This document shows, piece by piece, positions 7,778 to 16,445 of a stretch of 25,507 bases of DNA (position 1 is the first letter of the stretch; every line of letters starts with the position of its first letter). The notes under the pieces are model-generated. The model did not search any database. It had not been told where the DNA came from and saw only the letters and a program-made list of their open reading frames with translations. Both the position numbers and the translations under genes were made by a program. The stretch comes from Verrucomicrobiota bacterium (lineage in GTDB: Bacteria; Verrucomicrobiota; Verrucomicrobiia; Limisphaerales; JADJPG01). The stretch spans positions 1 to 25,507 of the forward strand of contig JADJPG010000051.1 in assembly GCA_016713365.1 (NCBI GenBank), read 5' to 3'.

Positions 7778-8619
7778 ATGAACCCGAAGTTCAAAGTCAT
7801 TCTGTACTTGGTGTTGGGCGTGTGTCTGGCTTCGTTTAGCGCGGCCTTTTACGCGACCTATCACGCCAAGGATGCGTCCGCCGCGGTGACTGCGCCTGCG
7901 ACCAATGCGTCTTCAGCCACGGTCAGCAACGTGGTCGCTGGCGTGACGAATCAGGCGCCGGCGCTGGTTGCGAACCCAGATGAAGAGCTGACGGTTCGCA
8001 AACGTTCGCCGCGGGCGGGTCGCTTGGCGGCGTATGGCATCGCGATGTTTTTCAGCGTGATTGGGCTGGCGGTCATGATTGGCTATGACGTCTCGAAGTT
8101 TTTCGCCAACCGGGTGAATGAGTTCATTTTCAACGACAACCTGGAGGGTGTGCGCTCACCGGAGATGAGGAGGCGGAGCACGTCTGGGCCAAGGGCGATC
8201 ATCTGGGCGCGGTGGGAATGATGCGCGAGTATTTGAAGCGCAATCCGCGAGAGCAGTACGTGGCGCTGCGGATCGCGGAGATTTACGAGAATGACCTGCG
8301 GAACTATCTCGCGGCGGCGCTGGAGTACGAGGAGATTCTCAAGAAGAAACTTCCCGCCGAACGCTGGGGCTGGGCGGCGATTCATCTCTCGAATCTCTAT
8401 TCCGGCAAGCTGAACAAGATGGAGCAGGCGACGACGTTGCTGCATCGCATCGTGAACGAGTATGGTCAGACCGCGGCGGCGAAGAAGGCCCGCGAGCGTC
8501 TTGGCTTGCCTGAGCCGGTGGCGGAACCAGTCGCCGTGGCGGCTGAACCCGAGCCGGAACCCACGCCGACGAAGGAAGAGCCGCCGAGCAATCTTCCCAA
8601 AGGTTTTCGTCCGAAGTGA
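7778..8619 (+). CDS. Membrane-anchored TPR-like protein, one frameshift near 8150
   Basis: Function unknown. The ATG at 7778 (MNPKFKVILYLVLGVCLASF) is preferred over the TTG just before it. Residues about 5-25 form a signal anchor, a low-complexity Ala/Thr/Val segment follows, and a second membrane helix is at about 85-108 (AYGIAMFFSVIGLAVMIGYD). The first frame reads through to NDNLEGVR and then degrades. The frame with positions congruent to 1 modulo 3 takes over as LTGDEEAEHVWAKGDHLGAV. It continues with AREYL-type helical repeats (LRIAEIYENDL, AALEYEEIL, AIHLSNLYSG, ATTLLHRIVNEYG) that look like TPR units. The end is rich in Pro/Glu. One missing base around 8145-8155 would join the frames into about 280 residues. 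TPR proteins of this kind usually act as protein-protein scaffolds. It is divergent from the DUF1501 gene. Confidence 0.75.
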
Positions 8620-8728
8620 GGTGGCGAACGCCGCGCTTGCGTTCAGCAAATCGGATCGGTGGTGGCTCAGGTTGGAAGATTCCCGTTGTATCAATCGCAG
8701 GAATTCTTTGTCCGCGAGAGTTCTTGAA

Positions 8729-8759
8729 TTGACAGCACGCCATCCCCGTCAGCTACATA
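8729..8759 (+). promoter_or_regulatory. Candidate promoter for the Gfo/Idh/MocA gene
   Basis: A perfect TTGACA (8729-8734) is followed after 19 bp by TACATA (8754-8759). The spacer is longer than ideal. The ATG at 8773 is 13 bp beyond the -10 box, so the transcript would have almost no leader. No Shine-Dalgarno sequence is visible. Confidence 0.35.
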
Positions 8760-8772
8760 TCCGTATTCACTT

Positions 8773-10173
8773 ATGAACGAAGCCAAAAGCCCACTCACCA
8801 CCCGTCGTGACTTCATCAAGACCACGGGGAAGATTGCCACCGTATCCGCTCTTGCCGGCGTTGCCATCCCGCACGTGCATGCGGCCGAGAATAATACCAT
8901 CCAGATCGCCCTGATCGGCTGCGGCGGTCGCGGCACTGGCGCTGCTGGAAACGCGCTCTCCACGAAGAAGGGACCAGTGACCCTCTCGACGATGGTGGAC
9001 GTGTTCGAGGATCGCATGAACGGCAGCTACGACACGCTGAAGAAGAAGTTCGGCGATCTCGTGGATGTGCCGAAGGACAAACGCTTCATTGGCTTCGACG
9101 GTTACAAGCAGGCGATGGATTCCATGAAGAAGGGCGACGTCGCCATCTTCACCACGCCGCTGGCCTTCCGCTGGGTTCATTTCAAGTACGCGATCGAGAA
9201 GGGCCTGAATGTGTTCATGGAAAAGCCGGTGACCGCGGATGGCCCCACGAGCCGTCGCATGCTGGAGCTCTCTGAACAGGCGAATGCGAAGAATCTCAAA
9301 GTCGGCGTCGGCCTTATGTCGCGTCACGCCCGGCACCTGCAGGAACTGCACAAGCGCGTGCAGGATGGCGAAATCGGTGACGTGATGTTGATGCGCGGTT
9401 ACCGCTGCCACGGTCCGGTGGCGTCGGCGTTCTCCAAGCGCTGGCCTGGCAAGCCGACGGAGCCGAGCGAATTGCTGTGGCAGATCAAGCGCTTCCACAG
9501 CTTCCTGTGGGCGAGCGGTGGTTGCTATAGCGACTTCTACATTCATCACATCGATCATCTGTGCTGGATGAAGAATTCGTGGCCGGTGAAGGCCCAGGGC
9601 ATGGGGGGACGCCACTTCCGCAACAGCCCCGATGGCGAGCCGTGGATCGACCAGAATCTCGACTCCTACACCGTGGAATATACGTTCGAAGACGGTGCGA
9701 AGTTCTACATGCACGGCCGCTGCAATGTCGGTGCGCACTCGATGTATTTCAGCCACGCCCATGGCACGAAGGGCATGGCCATCTGCGCGAAGAACGGGGA
9801 CTACGGTGGGCCTTCCAGCATCCACAAGAATCAGCAGCCGACGCGCGGTAGCATGACGTGGCAGTCGAAGGATTACGGCGCGGAGAACGATCCATATCTA
9901 AACGAGTGGAACGATCTCATGGACGCGATTCGCAACGACAAGCCGTACAACGAAGTTCCCTTCGGCGTGCAGGCGAGCGTTGTGACCTCGATGGGCCGTA
10001 TGGCCGCGCATACCGGGCAGGAAATCACTTACGACGACATGCTCAACCACACTCACGAGTACGCGCCGGGCATCGACAAATGGACCATGGATTCACCTCC
10101 GCCGGTGCTCTCTGACGCAGACGGCAAGTATCCAGTGCCGATGCCGGGCTTGAAGAAGGATCGCGAGTACTGA
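8773..10173 (+). CDS. Gfo/Idh/MocA-family oxidoreductase, Tat-exported
   Basis: This is an NAD(P)-dependent dehydrogenase-like protein of 466 residues. A Tat signal (TTRRDFIKTTGKIATVSAL, cut after HVHA) directs the folded, cofactor-loaded enzyme across the membrane, as known for glucose-fructose oxidoreductase. The Rossmann nucleotide site is IALIGCGGRGTGAAGN (about 45-60). The family's lysine motif is VFMEKPVTADG (about 151-161). The C-terminal domain has the DFYIHHIDHLCWM segment typical of verrucomicrobial and planctomycete members. Substrate is not readable from sequence; sugars, inositols or glycans (GH109-like relatives) are possible. It is transcribed alone: a weak promoter precedes it and a strong terminator follows. 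Encoded close by are an exported esterase and a Tat-exported isomerase-like protein, suggesting an extracytoplasmic sugar pathway. Confidence 0.95.
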   Translation: MNEAKSPLTTRRDFIKTTGKIATVSALAGVAIPHVHAAENNTIQIALIGCGGRGTGAAGNALSTKKGPVTLSTMVDVFEDRMNGSYDTLKKKFGDLVDVPKDKRFIGFDGYKQAMDSMKKGDVAIFTTPLAFRWVHFKYAIEKGLNVFMEKPVTADGPTSRRMLELSEQANAKNLKVGVGLMSRHARHLQELHKRVQDGEIGDVMLMRGYRCHGPVASAFSKRWPGKPTEPSELLWQIKRFHSFLWASGGCYSDFYIHHIDHLCWMKNSWPVKAQGMGGRHFRNSPDGEPWIDQNLDSYTVEYTFEDGAKFYMHGRCNVGAHSMYFSHAHGTKGMAICAKNGDYGGPSSIHKNQQPTRGSMTWQSKDYGAENDPYLNEWNDLMDAIRNDKPYNEVPFGVQASVVTSMGRMAAHTGQEITYDDMLNHTHEYAPGIDKWTMDSPPPVLSDADGKYPVPMPGLKKDREY

Positions 10174-10203
10174 TTCAGCTTCAGCACAGCTTTTCTCACG
10201 CGA

Positions 10204-10229
10204 GGCGCCGGAATTAATTCCGGCGCTTT
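10204..10229 (+). terminator. Rho-independent terminator after the oxidoreductase gene
   Basis: A perfect 22-bp palindrome (10204-10225), with arms GCGCCGGAATT and AATTCCGGCGC, is followed at once by TTTT. It begins 30 bp after the oxidoreductase stop. Being symmetrical it would form the same hairpin on the other strand, but only the + strand carries the T run. Confidence 0.85.
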
Positions 10230-10286
10230 TGCGTTGCTGCAACTCCCGCTTGCCTCTCCGGCGCAAAACTGAAACAACTCTGCGCC

Positions 10287-11045
10287 ATGCACTCCAAACT
10301 GTTCGCGTCCGCCTGCGCCCTCTTGATGACTCTGTCGTTCGCGGCCGCGCAGGGTAGCCCCGAAGACCTCATGCAAACCTCGCAGACGTTCAAAAAGAAA
10401 ATCTCCAAGACGATCAGTGCGGATTATCTCCTCTATCTGCCCAAGGGTTATGAAGCGAAGGGGAAGAAGACGTGGCCGCTGGTGATGTTCCTGCACGGCG
10501 CGGGCGAGCGTGGCAGTGATTTGCGCAAGGTGGCGGCTCATGGTCCGCCGAAGTTGGTGAAAAGCGGCAAGGAGTTTCCGTTCATCCTCGTGTCACCACA
10601 GTGCCCGACGGATCAGGTCTGGAGCGATGAAACGTTGCTTGGTTTGCTCGATCAGGTGAGCAAGAAGCACAAGGTCGATACGAACCGCGTTTACCTAACC
10701 GGCCTGAGCATGGGCGGTTACGGTACGTGGAGTCTCGGTGTGAAATATCCCGAGCGCTTCGCGGCCATCGCGCCGATTTGTGGCGGCGGTGAAACGATCA
10801 ACGTGCTGCTAAGCAGCCGCTCCAAGTCCGCAGCGCTAAAATCGCTCGGCATCTGGGCGTTTCACGGCGCGAAAGATGGCGTGGTGAAGCTCGATGAATC
10901 CCAGCGCATGGTGACGGCCTTGAAGAACGCGGGAGTGAAGGAAGTGGAACTGACGGTGTATCCGGAGGCGCAGCACGATTCGTGGACGGACACCTATTCT
11001 AACGAGAAGCTCTACGAGTGGTTCCTTAAGCACGCACGGAAGTGA
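10287..11045 (+). CDS. Secreted alpha/beta-hydrolase (esterase / predicted peptidase type)
   Basis: This 252-residue protein has a signal peptide (about 1-21, ending FAAA). It belongs to the alpha/beta-hydrolase group that includes phospholipase/carboxylesterase and COG4099 'predicted peptidase' proteins. The oxyanion region is MFLHGAGERGSDLR (about 68-81). The nucleophile elbow is LTGLSMGGYGTW, with Ser at about 142. The acid is likely Asp in HGAKDGVV and the histidine is in AQHDSW near the C-terminus, so the triad looks complete. Verrucomicrobial relatives are often found among carbohydrate-degrading genes and may remove ester groups from polysaccharides; that role is inference here. It starts 57 bp after the terminator and ends 9 bp from the convergent isomerase gene. 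Confidence 0.92.
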   Translation: MHSKLFASACALLMTLSFAAAQGSPEDLMQTSQTFKKKISKTISADYLLYLPKGYEAKGKKTWPLVMFLHGAGERGSDLRKVAAHGPPKLVKSGKEFPFILVSPQCPTDQVWSDETLLGLLDQVSKKHKVDTNRVYLTGLSMGGYGTWSLGVKYPERFAAIAPICGGGETINVLLSSRSKSAALKSLGIWAFHGAKDGVVKLDESQRMVTALKNAGVKEVELTVYPEAQHDSWTDTYSNEKLYEWFLKHARK

Positions 11046-11054
11046 CGTGTCGCG

Positions 11055-11951
11055 TCAGAGCAATCCCTGATAGCTCAGCCAGAGAGCGCGGTAGTATTTC
11101 ATCACGCGAATCGGATCAGTGCTGGGTGGAATCTCGGCGAGACAGAAGCCGGTGAAGTTGATTTCGTTCAGCCGCGTCATCAGCTTGCGGAACGGATATT
11201 CCTCCAGGAACAAGTCGCGCATGTGGACCACGATGATCTTGTCCTTCACGAGATTGAAGTTGTGGTCGAAGCCCTCGCCTTCGAGATCGGTTTGATTCGA
11301 GTTCCAGCACACGCCGACGTTCTTGTGATTCGCGACGTCCATCATGGTCTTGACGTGTGGAAGCAGTGAAGTGCCGCTCCCGTGGACTTCCAGTCGGATG
11401 GCGACGCCCAGATTTGCTCCGAACTCGCCGAGCTCGCGCAATGAGTTGCCAATTTGTTCGAGCGTCTTTCCCTTCGAGACTTCCTTGGGGAATCCATTGG
11501 GTCGCACCTTTACGCCGGATGCTCCGACATCGTGCGCGAGTGTGATGTATTCCTTGGCCGCGGCAATGTCCTTCTTCAGTTTGTCCTGATCCGCGGTGTG
11601 ATAATCGAAGGCGCTGCCGAGGCCCATCAGCTCCACGGACGAATCCGCGAAACGTTTGCGCACCGAGGTGCGTTCTTCCTTCGAGAGGTTTACTTCTACC
11701 TTATGCGCGTGCGTGGTCCGCAGTTCCACGCCTTCAAACTTGGCGGCTTCGCAGTTCTTGATGATGGTCGCGATGTCCCAGTCCTGCGCGAGATTGTACG
11801 TCACGGTGCCTAGTTTCATCTTGGGCTTCGCGGTGAGAAAACTCGGGCTCCTTGTGGCTGCCGGCTTTTCAGCGGCGATCCCGGGCAGAGCTGCCGCCGC
11901 GGCGAGAGTGGCTAGCGAACGGCGAACGAAGGTGCGTCGAGTGGTCTTCAT
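11055..11951 (-). CDS. Sugar phosphate isomerase/epimerase-like TIM-barrel protein, Tat-exported
   Basis: This 298-residue protein has an N-terminal Tat motif (MKTTRRTFVRRSLATLAAAA, cut near GIAA). The rest is an AP-endonuclease-2/xylose-isomerase-like TIM barrel: KLGTVTYNLAQDWD starts the barrel, FEGVELRTTHAH forms strand 2, and SGVKVRPNG, IRLEVHGSG, VGVCWNSNQTD, IIVVHMRDL and FTGFCLAEIPPS follow. Potential metal-binding residues are Glu in RLEVHG, Asp in NQTD, His in VVHMRD and Glu in LAEIPP. Family members isomerise or epimerise keto sugars and inosose-type compounds, often together with Gfo/Idh/MocA dehydrogenases. The nearby Tat-exported oxidoreductase fits such a pairing outside the cytoplasm, although the two are on opposite strands and not one operon. 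Confidence 0.92.
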   Translation of the reverse strand: MKTTRRTFVRRSLATLAAAAALPGIAAEKPAATRSPSFLTAKPKMKLGTVTYNLAQDWDIATIIKNCEAAKFEGVELRTTHAHKVEVNLSKEERTSVRKRFADSSVELMGLGSAFDYHTADQDKLKKDIAAAKEYITLAHDVGASGVKVRPNGFPKEVSKGKTLEQIGNSLRELGEFGANLGVAIRLEVHGSGTSLLPHVKTMMDVANHKNVGVCWNSNQTDLEGEGFDHNFNLVKDKIIVVHMRDLFLEEYPFRKLMTRLNEINFTGFCLAEIPPSTDPIRVMKYYRALWLSYQGLL

Positions 11952-11967
11952 AAGGTGGTTGCCGGAG

Positions 11968-11994
11968 ATTCTACGGGAGTCCGGCGACTTTCAA
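11968..11994 (-). promoter_or_regulatory. Candidate promoter for the isomerase-like gene
   Basis: On the minus strand TTGAAA (11994-11989) and TAGAAT (11973-11968) each match the sigma70 consensus at five of six positions. The 15-bp spacer is short. The -10 box is 16 bp from the ATG at 11951, implying a leader of about 10 nt. Confidence 0.4.
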
Positions 11995-12057
11995 TCCCGA
12001 ATCCCGGTGGCTGCGCTGAAAGTGAACAGATTGTAACGGAAATGCGGGACATTTCGG

Positions 12058-12085
12058 TTGAAGAACATGGCCTGCGACTTAATCT
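12058..12085 (+). promoter_or_regulatory. Weak candidate promoter for the large beta-helix gene
   Basis: TTGAAG (12058-12063) and TAATCT (12080-12085) are 16 bp apart. The -10 box lies 7 bp before the ATG at 12093, so transcription would begin at or next to the start codon. The -10 match is poor. Confidence 0.22.
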
Positions 12086-12092
12086 AAGAAGC

Positions 12093-14969
12093 ATGTTCCA
12101 TCCTGCTCGTTTCATCGCATTTTGGCGTTCAGTCTTGCTTGTGGTGACTGGATTCGCCGTTGTCATCCACGCTCATTCTCAGATCACGATCACTGGAGTT
12201 GCTGACCGGCAAAGCTATACAGGCAGCGCGACGTTTCGGGTGGTTCCCGGAGACGGTTCCTTGGATCAAGTGACGCTCAATGGCCAACCTCTGGCCTCCG
12301 GAGTCACCTACACCGTGCGGGCCATGGACTACTACGATCTGGCGGTGCGACGCGTTGATGGTGTGACGGACGAGATATCAACCGCGTTGGTTCGGTTCAT
12401 CGTTATCTCCTCCAATCGCGGCAGCCCGGAGCGCGGATTGATTGAATGGGTGCCGTATCCGCCCATCTCATCCGCGTCGGAGGAATTCGATGGGGCTTCG
12501 TTTGAACTCCTCGCGCCCGCGCAGTTTCCCGCAAACATCGAAGTGCCAGTCGTCGCCCGCGTTTGGGAAGCGAACGGCCAGCAGCGTCGCGTCAATGGCT
12601 GGGTGAACGCTCCCGGCTTCGGAGCGAATTCCTTCCGCGTCGTGCGCGGCGTAGGCTTCGGATTTCTTCCGGCCGGTTCTGCCGGAAGCCAGATCAATTT
12701 CGATGGCTCGATGGGAGCATTGCAAGCCAGCCGCCAGATCGCAGTCGATTCATCCGCGAACTGGACTCCCGTGTCGGGCGTACTCGGCGCAGACACAGAG
12801 TGGGCCGCGAACTCGCGCATTCGAGTCACGGGAAATTTAACTGTGCCGGACGCGGGCGTGCTGCGCATCGGCGCCGGAACGGTCGTGTTGCTCGATCCGG
12901 GCGTGAACGTCACGAACTCCGGTCGCACCGAGATCAACGGCACGGCGTCCGCGCCAGTGGTGTTCACCGCGGCGACTCGCGTGGCCCCTGAGCAACGGAC
13001 GGGAGCCTGGGGCGGATGGATCATGCGCGGAACGGCGGCGAAGCTCATCGCGAACTACGCAATCATGACCGGCTCCGGCGCCGCAGGATCGTTCAGCTTC
13101 TCGCCGGGCTCCAGTCATCGCAGCGAGCAGGCGCTCCTATTCGTGCATTCTGGAGCGACGGTCGCGATGACCAACTGCGCGTTGATCAACAACGCCGGTC
13201 AGATTGGCAATGGTTACTTCTCAACCATTACGTGGGATCGTTGCCTCCTCCAGAAGGCGATCACCACGGGTGAGTACGAAGGCTGCACCAATGTCATCAC
13301 GCGCTCGGCGGTGATCGAGTTCCCGAGCATTGACGGCGTTTACAACGCGCAGATCGCGGACGCGGACTACGACGGCATCTACATGATTCGCGGCACGAAT
13401 TATTTCGAGCACAGCCTGTTTGGTTTCGCGAAGGACGACGCGATCGACTCCGGTTCGGGCGGCTCCGGCACGGTGGTGGTGACAAACTGCTGGGTCGAAT
13501 CGGCGTTGCACGAAGCCCTCGCCTGGTCGGGCGAGGGACGGCAGACGTGGACCTACGACACCATCTTGATGAACAACGGTCAGGGCATCGAATGCGGCTG
13601 GAGCACGGGCAGCGACAGCCCGCTGTGCTGGGGGGAACGTCTGTTGAGCATTGGAAATTCCGTGGGCGCCCGCTACGGCGACAATTACGAAGGCACCAGT
13701 GGTCTGGGTCTTAAGACTGGGTTCCTCTGGGTAACCAACTCGATCATCCTGAACAACTACCGCGATGTCTGGGGCCAGGTGTGGGACAACACTTGGAACT
13801 ATCGCGCGGCGCGAATGGAGATCCGCGACAACTATCTCACCGCTCCGAATACCAACCATCCGAACAACGCAGTGTGGAATCCCGCAGCGGACGGCAGCAA
13901 GCTGGCGCCGTATCTTCGCGTGCCGGCGAGCGCCAAGGTCGGTGTCGGGTTTGCCAACTGGAACGCGCTGACGACGTTTGATCTCACGAATGGCGTGCCG
14001 ATGCGATTGAGCACCTTTTCCACCCGTCCGGTTTCGGTTGAGTACGCGATTCAAACGGCGGGCGGCACGCTTTCGAGCGGGACCGTGACCTTTCAGCCAG
14101 GCGAAACGGTGAAGAGGGTTTATGCACCGATCAGTGGCCTCGGAGCCGACGAACTCGTCCGGGTCGCGCTCCGGAATCCGAACGGCTGCGAAATCACCTC
14201 GGCGCCGCAACAGTTCATCGTGCCGGCTAGCGGAACGTCCGGGACCAACCAAACGCTGATTGCCCTGGGCGCGGAGTGGAAGTTCTTTGATCGCGGAGTG
14301 GATCAGGGAACCGCCTGGCGCGGGCTTGGATTCGATGACTCGTCCTGGTCCACCGGGTGCGCCCAGTTGGGCTATAACGATGGCGACGAATGCACGGTCG
14401 TCAGCTTCGGGCCCAACTCCGGCGCGAAGTATCCGACCACCTATTTCCGCAGGACGATCTCCATCGCCGATCCGCTGGCCTTCACCAACCTGAACCTCCG
14501 GGTGCTCCGCGACGACGGAGCAGTGGTGTATGTGAACGGCGTCGATGTTTTCCGCAGCCCGACGATGCCGCAACCGCCGACGCCGATTGTTTACACCACG
14601 CTGGCGACCAACCTCTCGGTGGCGAATGCGCCCTCGGACAACACCATCGATCAGGCGACGATCAGCCGGAGCGCGCTGGTGGCCGGGCAGAACGTGATTG
14701 CGGTGGAGGTTCACCAGCATCGCGGCGACAGCTCGGACCTCAGCTTTGATCTCGAACTGGTTGCCAACCTCGTGCCCCAGCCGCAGCGGCTGAACGTGAT
14801 TCGGTTTGGCGAAGAACTGGTGTTGCACTGGGCAGATGCCGGCTACGTCCTCGAATCCAGCGATGCTTTGGGATCAAGTGCCGCCTGGAGTGCCGTAGGT
14901 GGTGGCGGAAGCCCCGTATCGGTTTCGGCTGTCCAGGCAAGCCGCTTTTATCGCCTTCGGAAGCCGTAA
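12093..14969 (+). CDS. Large secreted beta-helix protein with jelly-roll and verrucomicrobial C-terminal domain
   Basis: The frame is open from 11955, but the ATG at 12093 begins a signal peptide (MFHPARFIAFWRSVLLVVTG, cut after AHS), giving 958 residues. The N-terminal about 200 residues are beta-rich and unrecognised. Residues about 220-580 look like a parallel beta-helix, with repeated VTNCWVESALHEAL, YDTILMNNGQGIECG and VTNSIILNNYRDVWG turns. A Calx-beta-like segment follows (PVSVEYAIQTAGGTLSSGTV). A jelly-roll, galactose-binding-like module comes next (WRGLGFDDSSWSTGCAQLGY, FRRTISI, LRDDGAVVYVNG, VIAVEVHQ). The end (YVLESSDALGSSAAWSAV, then RFYRLRKP) matches the tail of the beta-helix protein at 4457-6070. 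A role at the cell surface or on polysaccharide is likely, but the activity is unknown. It is divergent from the isomerase gene. Confidence 0.9.
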   Translation: MFHPARFIAFWRSVLLVVTGFAVVIHAHSQITITGVADRQSYTGSATFRVVPGDGSLDQVTLNGQPLASGVTYTVRAMDYYDLAVRRVDGVTDEISTALVRFIVISSNRGSPERGLIEWVPYPPISSASEEFDGASFELLAPAQFPANIEVPVVARVWEANGQQRRVNGWVNAPGFGANSFRVVRGVGFGFLPAGSAGSQINFDGSMGALQASRQIAVDSSANWTPVSGVLGADTEWAANSRIRVTGNLTVPDAGVLRIGAGTVVLLDPGVNVTNSGRTEINGTASAPVVFTAATRVAPEQRTGAWGGWIMRGTAAKLIANYAIMTGSGAAGSFSFSPGSSHRSEQALLFVHSGATVAMTNCALINNAGQIGNGYFSTITWDRCLLQKAITTGEYEGCTNVITRSAVIEFPSIDGVYNAQIADADYDGIYMIRGTNYFEHSLFGFAKDDAIDSGSGGSGTVVVTNCWVESALHEALAWSGEGRQTWTYDTILMNNGQGIECGWSTGSDSPLCWGERLLSIGNSVGARYGDNYEGTSGLGLKTGFLWVTNSIILNNYRDVWGQVWDNTWNYRAARMEIRDNYLTAPNTNHPNNAVWNPAADGSKLAPYLRVPASAKVGVGFANWNALTTFDLTNGVPMRLSTFSTRPVSVEYAIQTAGGTLSSGTVTFQPGETVKRVYAPISGLGADELVRVALRNPNGCEITSAPQQFIVPASGTSGTNQTLIALGAEWKFFDRGVDQGTAWRGLGFDDSSWSTGCAQLGYNDGDECTVVSFGPNSGAKYPTTYFRRTISIADPLAFTNLNLRVLRDDGAVVYVNGVDVFRSPTMPQPPTPIVYTTLATNLSVANAPSDNTIDQATISRSALVAGQNVIAVEVHQHRGDSSDLSFDLELVANLVPQPQRLNVIRFGEELVLHWADAGYVLESSDALGSSAAWSAVGGGGSPVSVSAVQASRFYRLRKP

Positions 14970-15062
14970 ATGCACCCTCTAGGACTGAAGTTTGCTCGCA
15001 TAAATCCATCGTCAGAAGCGTCTGAAATACGCTAAGCTAAGCGTGAACTCAAAGTTACCGAC

Positions 15063-16397
15063 ATGAACAAACCATTCGTTCCTTCCTGGTGTGGCAGTGC
15101 GGACCATCGATGGCGTCCGAATCGTCGCGATTTCCTTTTCACCGGGGTCATCGGCACGCTCGGGCTGACGATGGGAAACCTGTTCAAGCTCCAGGCTGCT
15201 GCGGCGGCTTCCGGTCAGCCGGCGAAGGCGGCGGCGCAATCGGTCATCCAGATTTATCTGCCCGGTGGCATGGCCGCACAGGAGACGTTTGATCCGAAGC
15301 TGCTCGCGCCGATCGAGTTTCGCGGCCCCCTGAGTTCGGTGAAGACGAAACTCACCGGGGTGCAGTTCTCGGAACTGATGACGCGGACCGCGAAGTTGGC
15401 GGACAAGATCACGGTCGTTCGCTCGATGACGCACGGCGAGGCGGACCACGATCGCGGCACGCACAACATGTTCACGGGCTACCGGCCCAGCCCGGCGATT
15501 CAGTATCCGAGCTTCGGCAGCATTGTGTCGCACGAGCTAGGCTCGAAGAACGAGTTGCCGCCGTACGTCTGCATTCCGAATCAGCCGAACAATTTTGCGG
15601 GCACCGGGTATCTCGGCTCGGCGTTCGGACCATTCAGCCTCGGCAACGATCCGGCAACCTCCGGGTTCAAGGTGCGCGACCTCACATTGCCGGCTGGGGT
15701 GGACGAGAAACGTTTTGCGACGCGTCGCGAGATGCGCGCGGCGGTGGACGCGCACTTCAGCGCGATCGAGAAGTCTGACGCGCTCGACGGCATGGATTCG
15801 TTCTACCAACGCGCTTACTCGATGATTTCGTCGGACAAGGCGCGCGCGGCGTTTGCGATTCAAGACGAGCCCGAGAAGTTGCGCGAAGATTACGGCCAGA
15901 ATCAGGCCGGGCAGCGCATGTTGCTCGCGCGGCGGTTGGTGGAGGCGGGCGTACGCTTCGTCTCGCTGACCTACGGCGGCTGGGATCATCACGATAACAT
16001 TCGCACCGCGATGAACAGCCAGTTGCCGAAGTTCGATCAGGCATTCGCGGCGTTGATTCGCGACCTTGATCAGCGTGGGATGCTCGATTCAACGCTCGTG
16101 ATGGTGACGACCGAGTTTGGTCGCACGCCGAAGATCAATGCCACGGCGGGCCGCGATCATTATCCGAAAGTGTTTTCCATCGCGTTGGCCGGCGGCGGCA
16201 TCAAGAAGGGTTACGTCCACGGGGCGAGCGATCCGACTGGCAGCGAGCCGGAGAGTGATCCGCTGCGTGTCGAGGATCTGGCGGCCACCGTGTATTACCA
16301 GCTTGGTATTCAGCATGAGAAGCCGTTGATGGCACCCGGCAATCGCCCGGTGTTGATCGTGAAGGACGGCGAAGTGCAGAAGGGGCTGCTCGCCTGA
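15063..16397 (+). CDS. DUF1501 family protein, Tat-exported (second copy)
   Basis: This 444-residue DUF1501 protein is the first gene of the right-hand cluster. The ATG at 15063 is followed by PSWCGSADHRW and a Tat motif (NRRDFLFTGVIGTLGLTMG). Family motifs are QIYLPGGMAAQETFDPK, KITVVRSMTHGEADHDRGTH, TYGGWDHHDNIRTAMN, VTTEFGRTPKINATAGRDHY and SIALAGGGIKKGYVHGASD. DUF1501 belongs to the alkaline-phosphatase-like superfamily; Asp and His residues in these motifs are candidate metal ligands. It clearly differs from the copy at 6107-7534, so the two are old paralogues rather than a recent duplication. It is followed on the same strand by a PPC protein and a DUF1549/DUF1553 cytochrome, a common neighbourhood for the family. 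No strong Shine-Dalgarno sequence precedes the start. Confidence 0.94.
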   Translation: MNKPFVPSWCGSADHRWRPNRRDFLFTGVIGTLGLTMGNLFKLQAAAAASGQPAKAAAQSVIQIYLPGGMAAQETFDPKLLAPIEFRGPLSSVKTKLTGVQFSELMTRTAKLADKITVVRSMTHGEADHDRGTHNMFTGYRPSPAIQYPSFGSIVSHELGSKNELPPYVCIPNQPNNFAGTGYLGSAFGPFSLGNDPATSGFKVRDLTLPAGVDEKRFATRREMRAAVDAHFSAIEKSDALDGMDSFYQRAYSMISSDKARAAFAIQDEPEKLREDYGQNQAGQRMLLARRLVEAGVRFVSLTYGGWDHHDNIRTAMNSQLPKFDQAFAALIRDLDQRGMLDSTLVMVTTEFGRTPKINATAGRDHYPKVFSIALAGGGIKKGYVHGASDPTGSEPESDPLRVEDLAATVYYQLGIQHEKPLMAPGNRPVLIVKDGEVQKGLLA

Positions 16398-16445
16398 CGA
16401 GAGTGCTTCGTCCGACTGAACTACAACTTCGCTGCGCTCACGGCG

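Noticed and set aside
7535..7864. N-terminal extension of the DUF1501 frame to 7864
   Set aside because: The extension overlaps the divergent TPR-like gene's start and the hairpin region, and would place the Tat signal about 130 residues inside the protein.
8625..8643. GAACGC/GCGTTC hairpin after the TPR-like gene as a terminator
   Set aside because: The stem is short and is not followed by a T run.
8767..9825. Minus-strand open frame of 352 codons opposite the oxidoreductase
   Set aside because: Antisense of a confidently assigned Gfo/Idh/MocA gene, with no recognisable motif.
13221..14828. Long open frame on the minus strand (535 codons)
   Set aside because: It lies wholly opposite the 958-residue beta-helix gene, has no family motif or signal peptide, and is rich in Arg/His/Ala, as expected for an antisense shadow in GC-rich DNA.
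15031..15046. ACGCT/AGCGT inverted repeat upstream of the second DUF1501 gene as an operator
   Set aside because: The arms are only 5 bases and no regulator or second site supports it.
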